The notes beneath the pieces are model-generated. The model was given only the letters and a program-made list of their open reading frames with translations. It ran no database searches and was not told where the DNA came from. The position numbers were made by a program, and so were the translations under genes. From Dyella jiangningensis (GTDB taxonomy: Bacteria > Pseudomonadota > Gammaproteobacteria > Xanthomonadales > Rhodanobacteraceae), in assembly GCF_003264855.1 (NCBI RefSeq), contig NZ_NFZS01000001.1, forward strand, positions 1,054,001-1,118,000: a DNA stretch of 64,000 bases. Direction: 5' to 3'. This document shows, one piece after another, positions 28,064 through 38,654 of this stretch. Position 1 is the stretch's first letter, and each line of letters starts with the position of its first letter.

Positions 28064-28182
28064 GGCGGCCGGGCGGAGCCGGAGAGGTCGCGTGGGGACA
28101 TGAGACGGAGTGTAAGGCCAGAGGGCTGCCGGAAGCGCGGCAGCCTGTCGCGAAGCCCGTGATGCGGTGCGGCAGGGCGGTC

Positions 28183-28200
28183 CTGTAACATATCCGTCAT
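28183..28200 (+). promoter_or_regulatory. Probable Pho box upstream of the DUF47-pit operon
   Basis: CTGTAACATATCCGTCAT matches 14 of 18 positions of the PhoB consensus CTGTCATAAATCTGTCAT, keeping two direct 7-mer halves. It ends 30 bp before the start of the first phosphate-uptake gene, so phosphate-starvation control is likely. Confidence 0.55.
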
Positions 28201-28230
28201 TTCAGCCCTCGCACCCTAGGCAATAACTGC

Positions 28231-28860
28231 ATGTTTTCATTGCAAACGATTTTCGGCAAAGGCGACAAGTTCTACGGTCTGCTCGAGCAAAGCGCCGAGG
28301 CGGCGCGCGAGAGCGCCAAGGCCCTGCATGAACTGGTCACGGGCAAGGATCACGCTCCGGTGATGGCCGCCTTTGCCGCCGCGCGTGCGCGGGAAAAGGC
28401 ACTGGCCGGGCAGATCAGCGAGGAACTGGTGAACACCTTCGTCACCGCGCTCGATCGCGAGGACATCGAGGCGCTGAACTCGGCGCTCTACAAGATCCCC
28501 AAGACCATCGAGAAGTTCGCCGAGCGCTACGAGATCATCGCCGAGCGCGTTTCCGACGTGGATTTCGCCGCGCGTGCGGTCGTGCTGGAACGCGCCACCG
28601 CCGTGGTGTCGGAAATGATCGGCGAGTTGCGTCGCGGCCTGCGCATCGACCCGGTGAAGAAGCTGCAGGATCGCCTGCAGACGCTGGAATCGGAAGGCGA
28701 CCGCATGCTGCTTTCGCCGTACCGCACCCTTTACGTGGAAGGCAACGACGCCATGCGCGCCATGCTGGCCAAGGATCTTTTCGAGCTGCTCGAGAAGGCG
28801 ATCGACAAGTGCCGCGACGTCGGCAACATCGTCTATTCGATCGTGCTGAAGAACTCCTGA
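28231..28860 (+). CDS. DUF47 (PhoU-like) Pit accessory protein
   Basis: This 209-residue all-helical protein of the DUF47/TIGR00153 family is related to PhoU. It opens with MFSLQTIFGKGDKFYGLLEQ and has a central IPKTIEKFAERYEII segment. Such proteins are encoded next to Pit permeases and are thought to regulate them. Here it is 78 bp upstream of pit in the same direction, preceded by a Pho-box-like site. Confidence 0.88.
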   Translation: MFSLQTIFGKGDKFYGLLEQSAEAARESAKALHELVTGKDHAPVMAAFAAARAREKALAGQISEELVNTFVTALDREDIEALNSALYKIPKTIEKFAERYEIIAERVSDVDFAARAVVLERATAVVSEMIGELRRGLRIDPVKKLQDRLQTLESEGDRMLLSPYRTLYVEGNDAMRAMLAKDLFELLEKAIDKCRDVGNIVYSIVLKNS

Positions 28861-28938
28861 GGCCGGCACGATGACGCTCTCTTCTCGTTGCCGCCCGGCC
28901 TTGGCCCGGGCTGTCGTCGTGGTGCACGGAGTGCATGC

Positions 28939-30060
28939 ATGAGCATCGGTCTCGCCATCGCGGTGGTGCTCATCGCGCTTGCCTTCACCTACATCAACGG
29001 CTTCCACGACACCGCGAATTCCATCGCCACGGTGGTGGCGACCAAGGTGCTCACCCCGGGCCAGGCGGTCATGCTGGCGGCCATCACCAACCTGATCGGC
29101 GCGCTGTGGGGCACCGCGGTGGCCAAGACCATCGCGGCCGGCATCATCGATACGCACGTGATCGATGCGGGCCCGCAGTTGCTGATATGCGCGCTGCTGG
29201 CGGCCACCGCATGGAACCTCATCACCTGGTGGTGGGGCCTGCCGTCCAGCTCCAGCCACGCGCTGGTAGGCGCCCTGGTAGGCGCGGCCATCGCCACGGC
29301 CGGCAACAACTTCGCCGCGGTGATCTGGTCGCAGGGCGGCGCACACTGGTGGGACGGCAAGGGCGTGGTGCCGAAGGTGATCGTGCCCATGGTGGCTTCG
29401 CCGCTGATGGGCTTCGTCATCGGTTTCCTGCTGATGGGTGGGCTGTATGCGCTGCTCAGCTGGTTCTCCAGCCGCACCGGCTTCCTGCGGCGACTTGGCC
29501 GCACGCCATTCGTCAATGCGTTCTTCGGCAAGGCGCAGATCGTGTCGGCCAGCGCCATGGGCCTGGCCCACGGCATGAACGATGCGCAGAAGAGCATGGG
29601 CATCATCGCGCTGGCGCTGGCCGGCGCCACGACGGCGGGGCAGTTCGACCACCTGCCGTCCTGGCTGGGCTTCCTGCGCATCCACGGCTCCTCCACCGGC
29701 GGTTTCGACGTGCCCGCGTGGGTCGCCGTCGTGTGCGCGCTGACCATGGCGGGCGGCACGGCCGGCGGTGGCTGGCGCATCATCAAGACGCTCGGCCACA
29801 AGATGGTGAAGCTGCATCCCATCAACGGCTTCGCGGCGGAAGGCAGCTCGGCGGCGGTGATCCTCACCGCATCGGCGTTCGGCATTCCGGTGTCGACCAC
29901 GCACAACGTCTCCGCCTCGATCATGGGCGTCGGTGCGGCCAAGCGCTGGAACGCCATCCGCTGGTCGGTGGTGGAGCGCATGGTGTGGGCGTGGATCCTC
30001 ACGCTGCCGATCACCGCGCTGCTGGCCTACGGCTTCGTGCGATTGGCCCAGCTGTTCTGA
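28939..30060 (+). CDS. pit: Pit-family inorganic phosphate transporter
   Basis: This 373-residue polytopic permease has the two inverted PD001131-type repeats: GFHDTANSIATVVAT near the N terminus and GLAHGMNDAQKSMGI in the second half. It is a metal-phosphate/H+ symporter. The upstream frame to 28888 is ignored because the protein aligns from MSIGLAIAVVLIALAF. An inverted-arm repeat follows its stop. Confidence 0.92.
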   Translation: MSIGLAIAVVLIALAFTYINGFHDTANSIATVVATKVLTPGQAVMLAAITNLIGALWGTAVAKTIAAGIIDTHVIDAGPQLLICALLAATAWNLITWWWGLPSSSSHALVGALVGAAIATAGNNFAAVIWSQGGAHWWDGKGVVPKVIVPMVASPLMGFVIGFLLMGGLYALLSWFSSRTGFLRRLGRTPFVNAFFGKAQIVSASAMGLAHGMNDAQKSMGIIALALAGATTAGQFDHLPSWLGFLRIHGSSTGGFDVPAWVAVVCALTMAGGTAGGGWRIIKTLGHKMVKLHPINGFAAEGSSAAVILTASAFGIPVSTTHNVSASIMGVGAAKRWNAIRWSVVERMVWAWILTLPITALLAYGFVRLAQLF

Positions 30061-30075
30061 TCAGGATGTCGGACC

Positions 30076-30181
30076 TGTGGGAGCGCACCCTGTGCGCGAC
30101 CGCAGGGATCGTCAGCACGTCAGGGGACGGTCGTCGAGTCAGTGCTCCGTAGGTTTGTCGCGCACAGGGTGCGCTCCTGCA
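30076..30181. repeat. Inverted-arm intergenic repeat, copy E
   Basis: This copy lies between convergent pit and the 134-residue hypothetical gene. Both arms carry the same change, CACCCTGTGCGC on the left and GCGCACAGGGTG on the right, so the stem stays perfectly paired. That is evidence for selection or co-conversion on pairing. Confidence 0.88.
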
Positions 30182-30195
30182 GTTAAGAGCTGCCG

Positions 30196-30600
30196 TTACA
30201 GATCGTCGCCGCCGACGGCGACGATCCTTTCCAGCTGATCGCCCAGCTCACCCAGCTCATCGATCAGCCGCTTCAACTCGGCCGCGTCCAGCAGCTCGTA
30301 CGGCCGGTTCTCGCACAGGTGCAGGTAAGGCGAGCCATCCAGGTCGGCCACGGCCAGGAAACCCTTGCGCTGCTCCCAGTTGAAACGAAGGCAGCGCCGC
30401 GGGTCTGCGCCGGCGAGCGGGCCGACGGGGGTGGAGATACGCAGGTAGCGCCGGCCCGCCTCGTCTTCCAGTTCCGCGAGATAGATGCCCTGGTGCCGAT
30501 CGTGCGGCAGCGACAGGTCGAAACTGATCAGGTAAGGGTCGTTGTGGCGCAGCTCGTGCAGGCTGCCGATGTGGGAACGCACGGCTTCGAAATGGCGCAT
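30196..30600 (-). CDS. Conserved hypothetical protein, 134 residues
   Basis: I do not recognise a named domain. The protein is soluble, acidic at the C terminus (LDAAELKRLIDELGELGDQ helix), with a beta-rich middle (GIYLAELEDEAGRRYLRIST; PVGPLAGADP). The start at 30600 has AAGGAGA nine bases upstream, which decides it over 30678. It is divergent from the atl gene with a 76-bp shared promoter region, which may imply a shared stress role (inference only). Confidence 0.7.
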   Translation of the reverse strand: MRHFEAVRSHIGSLHELRHNDPYLISFDLSLPHDRHQGIYLAELEDEAGRRYLRISTPVGPLAGADPRRCLRFNWEQRKGFLAVADLDGSPYLHLCENRPYELLDAAELKRLIDELGELGDQLERIVAVGGDDL

Positions 30601-30676
30601 GGGTGCGGTCTCCTTGGCACGCGGTGAGAGCACCGCTACTGTGCCACGACCTGCCGTAAAGGGCCTGTTGAAGATC

Positions 30677-31027
30677 ATGGAACGCAGCCTCGACGATCCT
30701 TATGAACGCATCTGGGCCGCCATTGCGGCGATACCCCGCGGGCGTGTGGCGAGCTATGGGGCGATCGCAACGAGAGCCGGCCTGCCCGGGCGCGCGCGGC
30801 TGGTGGGAAGAGCCCTGGGCCTGGTGCCCGACGGCATGGAGCTGCCGTGGCACCGTGTGCTGCGGTCCAGCGGGCAGATCGCCTTTCCGGCGGGCAGCCG
30901 GGGTTTTCGCGAGCAGAGCAAGCGCCTGAAGGCGGAGGGCGTCGACGTACGCAACGGCAAGGTGCCGCTGGCCAGTTTCGGGCTCGATGCCAACTTGGAT
31001 CGCGCGCTCTGGGGCATGCCCGGCTGA
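30677..31027 (+). CDS. atl: Alkyltransferase-like (ATL/Ogt-fold) DNA-repair protein
   Basis: This 116-residue MGMT-fold DNA-binding protein has the acceptor-site motif PWHRV at residues 57-61, with Trp in place of the catalytic Cys of PCHRV. The protein therefore cannot accept alkyl groups but should flip and mark O6-alkylguanine for nucleotide excision repair, as ATL proteins do. The Arg-finger helix ARLVGRALGLV is present. Confidence 0.88.
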   Translation: MERSLDDPYERIWAAIAAIPRGRVASYGAIATRAGLPGRARLVGRALGLVPDGMELPWHRVLRSSGQIAFPAGSRGFREQSKRLKAEGVDVRNGKVPLASFGLDANLDRALWGMPG

Positions 31028-31035
31028 AGTGTTCC

Positions 31036-31142
31036 GGCAGGAGCGCGACTCGCGCGCGACCGCCGGGCTGCATGCTCTCCTTGGCCATCGTCTGTCGCGT
31101 CTTCGCTCCATAGGCTTTTCGCGCACTGGGTGCGCTCCTACA
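31036..31142. repeat. Inverted-arm intergenic repeat, copy F (degenerate left arm)
   Basis: This copy lies between atl and recQ (same direction). The left arm is degenerate (GGCAGGAGCGCGACTCGCGC). The right arm and the adjoining loop end (TAGGCTTTTCGCGCACTGGG) match copies C and G. Confidence 0.8.
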
Positions 31143-31198
31143 GATGGGTGTGGCGTTGTGAGGTCCGGTAGCAGGGCTCCATTTGCTAGCATTTCCCG

Positions 31199-33013
<1,815 letters not shown>

Positions 33014-33133
33014 AACCTGGGCGCGGACAGAGCCGGTGCGCATTTTCTACAGGTATTCGCAAGGTGGTGTCGCCAACCCGGCGAACACGGCCGCACTTCA
33101 TGCTCGATCTGCAGGGGAGAGAGCGGCAAGAGC

Positions 33134-33391
33134 TCAGCCCGCCAATTGCCAATGCGTGCCCTCGGCCGATACGCGCGAATGGGCGAGCGCCAGTTCGGGC
33201 ACATAACGCCATTGGTCCAGTTCGCCCGGCAGGCGAGCCTGAGGACAGGCAATGCGGGTGGCGATCAGTGCGGCCTCGGCGGTGTCGTGACGACCCACTT
33301 CCTGCCCTTCGCAGAGCACGCGCCATTGGCGGCCGTGGCGAATGATGCGGAAAAGGCCGATTTTCGAAGGGTAAACGTATTGCGCCAGCAT
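33134..33391 (-). CDS. Small hypothetical protein, 85 residues
   Basis: No family is recognised. It starts MLAQYVYPSKIGLFRIIRHG and contains a WRVLCEGQEVGRHDTAEAAL segment, then an Arg-rich middle and WQLAG end. Codon use is like that of its neighbours. The start is uncertain: a longer frame begins at 33442, and neither start has a strong ribosome site. It is convergent with recQ. Confidence 0.5.
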   Translation of the reverse strand: MLAQYVYPSKIGLFRIIRHGRQWRVLCEGQEVGRHDTAEAALIATRIACPQARLPGELDQWRYVPELALAHSRVSAEGTHWQLAG

Positions 33392-33570
33392 GGTATGAGA
33401 CGTTCTTTTACTGCGGGTCTGCATAGACTGCCTATCGCGCATGACTTTCCCGTTATTCCCGCGCGACGATTGCGTGGCATCGGCCCGGATCGGAGATGAG
33501 GGTCAGGCTGCGTTTGTGTTGCGGTGTCACGAGATTCAGCAAGAAGTGAAAATGCCGTTCACCACATAAA

Positions 33571-33598
33571 AAACGGCCCGCATCGCCGCGGGCCGTTT
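33571..33598. terminator. Terminator after the M28 peptidase gene
   Basis: The stem AAACGGCCCGC-ATCGCC-GCGGGCCGTTT (11 bp) has an A-run on its left, so it terminates the minus-strand peptidase gene that ends at 33622. Confidence 0.85.
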
Positions 33599-33621
33599 CT
33601 GTTCCACTTGCCGTGCTCGGC

Positions 33622-35274
33622 TTACTTGCGCTGCGAAGCCGTGGCGTCGCGGGCGGCGCGGAATTCCGAATCCTTGCTCCAGTTCGGCCAGGTGTCCGAA
33701 TTGGCCAGGTCACTGCCCAGCGTGTAGAGGATCTGCAGGTCGCGCGCCATGCCGGTGAACGGCCAGCTCGCCTGCCACTCGTCCGACGGCTGGTGATAGT
33801 GCTTGGCCACGTACTCGTCCTCGGCGGCCTTGCCGGCGGCGAGGCCACCATCCACCCAGTCATTGCCCGAGCCGAACGAGATCGCCGGCACGCCGCGCTT
33901 GGCGAACGGGAAGTGATCGGAGCGGAAGAAGTGGCCGGCTTCGGGCTTCGGATCCGCCGAGTAGACCAGGCTCCACTTCTTGGCCGTGTCGGTCAGTTCG
34001 TCGAGCAGGTCCAGCTTGGCGCTGCCGGAGATGGTGAAGTTGCGCGCCGGGCCATGCGGATCGAGCGCATCCATGTTGATGTCGGCCACGGTAGTGGCGA
34101 GCGGGTAGAGCGGCTTGGAGGCGTAGTACTCCGAACCCAGCAGGCCCTTTTCCTCGGCGGTGACGTTGAGGAACACCACCGAACGTTCCGGCTTCGGCTG
34201 GCTGGCGAAGGCGCGGGCCAGTTCGATCAGCGCGGCCGTGCCGGTCGCGTTGTCCACGGCGCCGTTGTAGATCTTGTCGCCCTTGGCGTCGGGCGCGCCG
34301 ATACCAAGGTGATCCCAGTGCGCGCTGTAGATCACTGTCTCGTCCGGGCGCTTGGTGCCCTCGATGCGGCCGACGATGTTGTACGAGGTGATCACCTTGG
34401 AGTTGACCTTGAAGTCGGCCGTGAAGCCTTCGCCCTTCAGTGCCACCGGCTTGAAGTCGCGCGTCTGGGCCTGTTTCTTCAGTGCCTCGAAATCCAGGCC
34501 GGCGGCCTTGAACAGGTCCACCGCGACATCGCGCTGGATCCAGGCTTCCACCGGCGTATGTGCGCTCGAAGGATGGTCGCGCACCACGTCGAACTGGGTG
34601 TTGGTGTTGGAGTTGGCCACGGTGGCCCAGCCGTAGGAGGCCGGCGCGGTCTCGTGGACGATCAGCATGCCGGCCGCGCCCTGGCGGGCGGCTTCCTCAT
34701 ACTTGTAGGTCCAGCGGCCGTAGTAGGTCATGGCCTTGCCGCCGAAGTCGCCAACGCCCGTTTCGAAGTCGGGGTCGTTGATCAGCACGACGGCGATCTT
34801 GCCCTTGAGGTCCACGCCCTTGAAGTCGTCCCAGTTGCGCTCCGGCGCCTTCACGCCATAGCCCACGAACACCAGCGGCGCGTTCTTCAGCGACACGGCC
34901 TTGGAACCATCCAGCGGCGCGCGCACGGCGATCTGCTGGCCCTGGGTGAGGTTTTCCGTCTTGCCGTTGACGGTGAAGGACAGCGACGGCGTGCCTGCGA
35001 TATCCGACTGCAGCAGCGGTACGGCCTGGGTCCATTCGCGCTTGCCGTTCTTGAGGTCACCACCGGGCTGCACGCCGGCTGCCTTGAACTGCGAGATCAC
35101 GTAGTCGATGGTCTTCTTCTCGCCGGCGGTGGCAGGGCCACGGCCTTCGAAGGCATCGGAGGAAAGCGTCTTGACGTCGTCCGACAGGCGATGCGGATCG
35201 ATGGTCGGGGCGGTCGCGGCAAACAGCGCCGACGACACGGAAAGGGCGAGCAGGGATAAGGCCAATCGCTTCAT
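33622..35274 (-). CDS. Exported M28-family zinc aminopeptidase
   Basis: This 550-residue secreted peptidase has a signal peptide (MKRLALSLLALSVSSALFA), a PA insert around residues 130-270 and an M28 catalytic domain. The metal ligands are visible in order: His in SAHWDHLG, Asp in GAVDNATG, the catalytic Glu pair in TAEEKG, Asp in NMDAL and His in HYHQPSDEW. It should remove N-terminal residues from peptides in the periplasm or outside. The start at 35274 gives a clean signal peptide. Confidence 0.9.
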   Translation of the reverse strand: MKRLALSLLALSVSSALFAATAPTIDPHRLSDDVKTLSSDAFEGRGPATAGEKKTIDYVISQFKAAGVQPGGDLKNGKREWTQAVPLLQSDIAGTPSLSFTVNGKTENLTQGQQIAVRAPLDGSKAVSLKNAPLVFVGYGVKAPERNWDDFKGVDLKGKIAVVLINDPDFETGVGDFGGKAMTYYGRWTYKYEEAARQGAAGMLIVHETAPASYGWATVANSNTNTQFDVVRDHPSSAHTPVEAWIQRDVAVDLFKAAGLDFEALKKQAQTRDFKPVALKGEGFTADFKVNSKVITSYNIVGRIEGTKRPDETVIYSAHWDHLGIGAPDAKGDKIYNGAVDNATGTAALIELARAFASQPKPERSVVFLNVTAEEKGLLGSEYYASKPLYPLATTVADINMDALDPHGPARNFTISGSAKLDLLDELTDTAKKWSLVYSADPKPEAGHFFRSDHFPFAKRGVPAISFGSGNDWVDGGLAAGKAAEDEYVAKHYHQPSDEWQASWPFTGMARDLQILYTLGSDLANSDTWPNWSKDSEFRAARDATASQRK

Positions 35275-35563
35275 GAGGCGGCACCTAGCGGTTAAACGAG
35301 GCCCGATAGTAGATAGCGGTGCTGGCGCCGGTCCATAGCCTCGTGCGGGCCGGGTGGGAAAGACGGCGACGGGGGATGCGAAAAAGCCCTGAAAAACAGC
35401 CTTTCTGAGGGTCCGATCGTGACTTTCTTCACCCCTGTCAGGCCAAAGCGGCAAAAAAACCGCATTTTTTCCGTTCTGCAGCTTGGCGTAGCGCTCGCCA
35501 TGCCATACATTCCGCATGCCGAAAGGCATTCAACACATCATCTCGATGACCACGGGGAAATGT

Positions 35564-35959
35564 ATGGCGAAGGCGCAGAAAGCAGCAGCAAAGAAGAAGG
35601 CCGCTCCGAAGGCAGCGAAGACGGCCGCCAAGGCAGTCGTGCAGAAGCCGATCAAGGAAGCACTGAGCAAGTCGGGCCTCGTTGCCCATATCGCTGAAAC
35701 CAGCGGTGTGGCAGCCAAGGACGTGCGTGCCGTGCTCGCCACGCTCGAAGGCGCTGTCACCTCCTCGGTGCACAAGAAGGGCGCTGGCCACTTCACGCTG
35801 CCGGGCCTGCTGAAGATCACCGCCGTCAATGTGCCGGCCAAGCCGAAGCGCAAGGGCATCAATCCCTTCACCAAGGAAGAGCAGTGGTTCGCTGCCAAGC
35901 CGGCCACGGTGAAGCTGAAGGTCCGCGCGCTGAAGAAGCTCAAGGACGCCGCGCAGTAA
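35564..35959 (+). CDS. HU-like DNA-binding protein with Lys/Ala-rich N-terminal tail
   Basis: This 131-residue protein has residues 1-30 as a basic tail (MAKAQKAAAKKKAAPKAAKT) and a core of HU/IHF type (ALSKSGLVAHIAETSGVAA; GHFTLPGLLKI; KGINPFTKEEQW arm). The usual HU is about 90 residues, so the tail is an addition, resembling histone-H1-like tails of some Xanthomonadales proteins. It should bind DNA non-specifically. The start at 35564 has GGGGAAA ahead. A terminator follows. Confidence 0.85.
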   Translation: MAKAQKAAAKKKAAPKAAKTAAKAVVQKPIKEALSKSGLVAHIAETSGVAAKDVRAVLATLEGAVTSSVHKKGAGHFTLPGLLKITAVNVPAKPKRKGINPFTKEEQWFAAKPATVKLKVRALKKLKDAAQ

Positions 35960-36011
35960 GCGTTGCCGTCCACTGGCCGCTAGCTCCTTCCGGGGCGCTG
36001 GCCAGGGTCGA

Positions 36012-36040
36012 AAAGGCCGCCCTCGGGCGGCCTTTTTTTA
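36012..36040 (+). terminator. Terminator after the HU-like gene
   Basis: The stem AAGGCCGCC-CTC-GGGCGGCCTT is followed by a run of T residues, a typical rho-independent terminator. Confidence 0.88.
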
Positions 36041-36069
36041 TGGGGCGGAAAGCACGCGCCCCGCCTGGA

Positions 36070-36492
36070 TCAGTGGCGATCCGAGCCGATCACGCGTCCG
36101 GTTTCCGGGTCGAGTTGCAGGCGCACCTTCTTGCCGGCTTCGTTGTCGGCCTTGGCCGTCCATACGCCGTCATCGAAATCCACGTCATGCACGTGGGTAT
36201 AGCCCTGGGTGGAAAGCGAGGCGCGCACGTCGGCTTCGCTCAGGCGCGACACCGGCTTGTCCGGAAACGCCTGGCCCGTCCTGGGGTCGATGCGGACCGA
36301 TACGCTCTTGCCGTTCGCACTGCGCGCTTTGGCCGTCCAAACGCCGTTGCGGAAATCGAGGTCGCGCACCTTGCTGTAGCCCTGGCGCTCCAGCGAAGAC
36401 TGCACCTCGTGTTCGGTCAGCGCGTCCTGCGCCATGGCCATGCCGGCAAAGACCAGGGCCGCTGCGATGGTCAACGAAGCGATTTTCTTCAT
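36070..36492 (-). CDS. Exported tandem PepSY-like protein
   Basis: This 140-residue protein has a signal peptide (IASLTIAAALVFAGMAMA) and two homologous copies of about 55 residues (RQGYSKVRDLDFRNGVWTAK and TQGYTHVHDVDFDDGVWTAK). Each ends in a (R/Q)(I/L)DP.TG strand. PepSY domains usually inhibit peptidases or bind the envelope. Here the protein is probably periplasmic. It is convergent with the HU-like gene, separated by the terminator. Confidence 0.8.
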   Translation of the reverse strand: MKKIASLTIAAALVFAGMAMAQDALTEHEVQSSLERQGYSKVRDLDFRNGVWTAKARSANGKSVSVRIDPRTGQAFPDKPVSRLSEADVRASLSTQGYTHVHDVDFDDGVWTAKADNEAGKKVRLQLDPETGRVIGSDRH

Positions 36493-36926
36493 TGGACATG
36501 CCTCTTGTTGGCGTGGAGTTCGAGTTTTGGCATGCGCGCAAACAACATGCGGTGAATGCAAACGGACCGGGAGCTGAATGATGGGCCGGCGCGGAGAGGT
36601 CGTCACGACCGCCAATGCACCACCACCTCCCGCTGGAGGTCCGAAAGCAGCATGCCGGCGGGGATGCCTCATCGCGGCTGCGTCGCGGTGCGGGATGAAG
36701 CGGACCGGAGGGCAATGTCGCCCAGGCGCCATCACGCAGTCGCAGTGCCCGGTGCAGAAAGACGGCAGCGGTCGGCAGCCACACGTTTTATTGAGCTGTG
36801 ACAGTCCATGCTCCGCCCGGAGCGGATGTGGTCATTAAAAACACGGCCGCCAGAGCATTCTGCAAGACCATGGACCCTGGGCAGCAAGGCGGCCGGGACA
36901 GAGATCTTTCCAGCGAGGGCGTCACG
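36493..36926. other. Gene-free stretch before the phasin gene
   Basis: 434 bp between the PepSY gene (minus) and the phasin gene (plus). No ORF with good coding character or homology was found. It must contain divergent promoters, but none can be named with confidence. Confidence 0.5.
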
Positions 36927-37391
36927 ATGAACCACACGAACGATCTACCGCTGGCCTTGTACAAGGCCAATAGCGAACTTCAACTGCGCATCAGCAAACT
37001 GGTGATGGAGAACTGGAAGAAGTGGCTGGAGCTGTCCACCCGTGCGATGGACGATGGCATCGCTGAATCGCAGGCGCGCGTGGAGCAATTGCTCAAGGCG
37101 CAGGACTGGGCCGCGCTGGCGTCGATGCCGGCAGAAACATTCGGACGCATGCTGCAGCAGCGACTCGGCGACGCCAACGTCACCAACCATATCGCCGCCA
37201 GCGTCCAGGCGCACTTCGCGCAGGGGCTGCAGGAGGCCGTCCAGACCTGGCAGAAGGATACCGCGCGGGCGCTGGGCGGCATGTCCGACCTCGGCAGCGC
37301 CGCGAACGCACCGTGGACCGACGCCATGGCGCAATGGGGGCGCATGTGGCCGTGGGCCGCCGAGCAGGGTGCTTCCAGCGGCGCCAAGTAA
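36927..37391 (+). CDS. Phasin-family protein
   Basis: This 154-residue amphipathic helical protein is of the Phasin_2 type: N-terminal LYKANSELQLRISKLVMENW, then a coiled-coil-like middle and a WGRMWPWAAEQG tail. Phasins coat polyhydroxyalkanoate granules. No PHA synthase is seen in the window, so a granule role is family-based. The start at 36927 (MNHTNDLPLALY) is preferred to the GTG at 36798. Confidence 0.78.
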   Translation: MNHTNDLPLALYKANSELQLRISKLVMENWKKWLELSTRAMDDGIAESQARVEQLLKAQDWAALASMPAETFGRMLQQRLGDANVTNHIAASVQAHFAQGLQEAVQTWQKDTARALGGMSDLGSAANAPWTDAMAQWGRMWPWAAEQGASSGAK

Positions 37392-37819
37392 GCGAGGCCT
37401 GCAACTCGCCAAGCCGGTGGCTGGCACCATGCCATCGGGCAGGTTGGCTGGCTGCCCAATCTGCCCACTGCATCGCGTCTCCGGTGACGTATCCATGTTG
37501 AACTGTGGAACGCCGCCGGCCTTGGGCCTGCACTGAAGGTTGGCGCGCAACGCGATGCAGCGAACGCCTGGCCGCCCCGACGTCCTGCATCGGGCTGCAT
37601 CAACGACAGGCCGTGCATGGCGATGCACGGTTCGACGTGTTGTCACATTTGTCTAGTTATCTAGGCGGCTTCGGTGTCGCGGAACGCCGCCATGGTGGCC
37701 CGGAGCGGTGAACCGGGTCCGCAGGGGGAAAGGGAGCATGATGCGGTTTTGCATTGCCGGATCGACAGGGGGCCTGCCGGCCGTCTGGCCTGGCGGTTCG
37801 TGTTGAGGATGGACAGCTG
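37392..37819. other. Gene-free stretch after the phasin gene
   Basis: 428 bp without a credible gene. It contains a perfect hairpin at 37611-37630 (CCGTGCAT-GGCG-ATGCACGG) with no U-tract; it may be a regulatory structure or nothing. Confidence 0.45.
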
Positions 37820-38488
37820 ATGCGGTACGCCATCTATTTCTGCCCGGCTCCGGCCAGTGCGCTGGGGGCGCTTGGACGCGACTGGCTTGGCGGCGAAGCA
37901 GCACCGGATGGCATTCCCGGCATTCCACTGTCGCGATGGAACGAACTGCTGGCCGACGTGAGGCGTTATGGCTGGCACGCGACGGTGCGTTCGCCGTTCA
38001 CGCTCTCGCCGGACGCCGAGTACGACGACTTGCGCCGTGCCGTCAGCGCCGTGGCGCAATCGGTCGCACCAACCACCGTCACCTTGCGATTGAGCCGCCT
38101 CGGCGGTTTCCTGGCCCTGCGTCCGGTGGGCGATTGCGTCGCGATCAGCGCGATGGCCGCCGCCTGCACCGAAACGGTCGAGACATTGCGAGCCCCGTTG
38201 GTCGAGCCGGAATTCCAGCGTCGTGTCCGCGGGCTCGACGCCATCGAAACCCATTACCTTCAACGCTACGGATATCCCTACGTGTTTGAACGCTATCGTT
38301 TCCATATGACCTTGTCCGCACCGGCCACCGTGGAGGAGGAGCATGCCTTGCAGCGCTGGCTGGCGCTGCGTGCCGCCGCGATACCGGTCGCGCGCGTCGA
38401 TGCGCTTTCCATTTGCGTGGAACGGTCGCCTGGCGCGGCCTTCGAAGTGCTCGAGCGGATTCCCCTGCGCAAGGCGTCCGCTGCCTGA
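37820..38488 (+). CDS. DUF1045 protein, 2H phosphoesterase-like
   Basis: This 222-residue protein of the DUF1045 family is usually linked to phosphonate genes. It opens RYAIYFCPAPASALGALGRD and has two His-x-Thr motifs, GWHATVRSPF and RFHMTLSAP, the catalytic pair of the 2H phosphoesterase fold. No phn gene lies nearby, so the substrate may be a cyclic nucleotide or RNA end. The start at 37820 is the family start. Confidence 0.82.
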   Translation: MRYAIYFCPAPASALGALGRDWLGGEAAPDGIPGIPLSRWNELLADVRRYGWHATVRSPFTLSPDAEYDDLRRAVSAVAQSVAPTTVTLRLSRLGGFLALRPVGDCVAISAMAAACTETVETLRAPLVEPEFQRRVRGLDAIETHYLQRYGYPYVFERYRFHMTLSAPATVEEEHALQRWLALRAAAIPVARVDALSICVERSPGAAFEVLERIPLRKASAA

Positions 38489-38654
38489 CACGCCGGTGGA
38501 GTACGCACACACCGTTTTCCCATCGGCCGCGTATGCATTCACTCACGCTGGCTTGACGGCTACGCGCGGAACCTGCGCAGCGTGGATGCATACCTGCCTG
38601 TGAAGGCCGCAAAAGCTCCACGGCATCCTGGTGACATCATCCTGGGAGCGCGTG

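Noticed and set aside
37611-37630. Perfect 8-bp hairpin as a terminator of the phasin gene
   Set aside because: No T-run follows and it is 220 bp past the stop codon.
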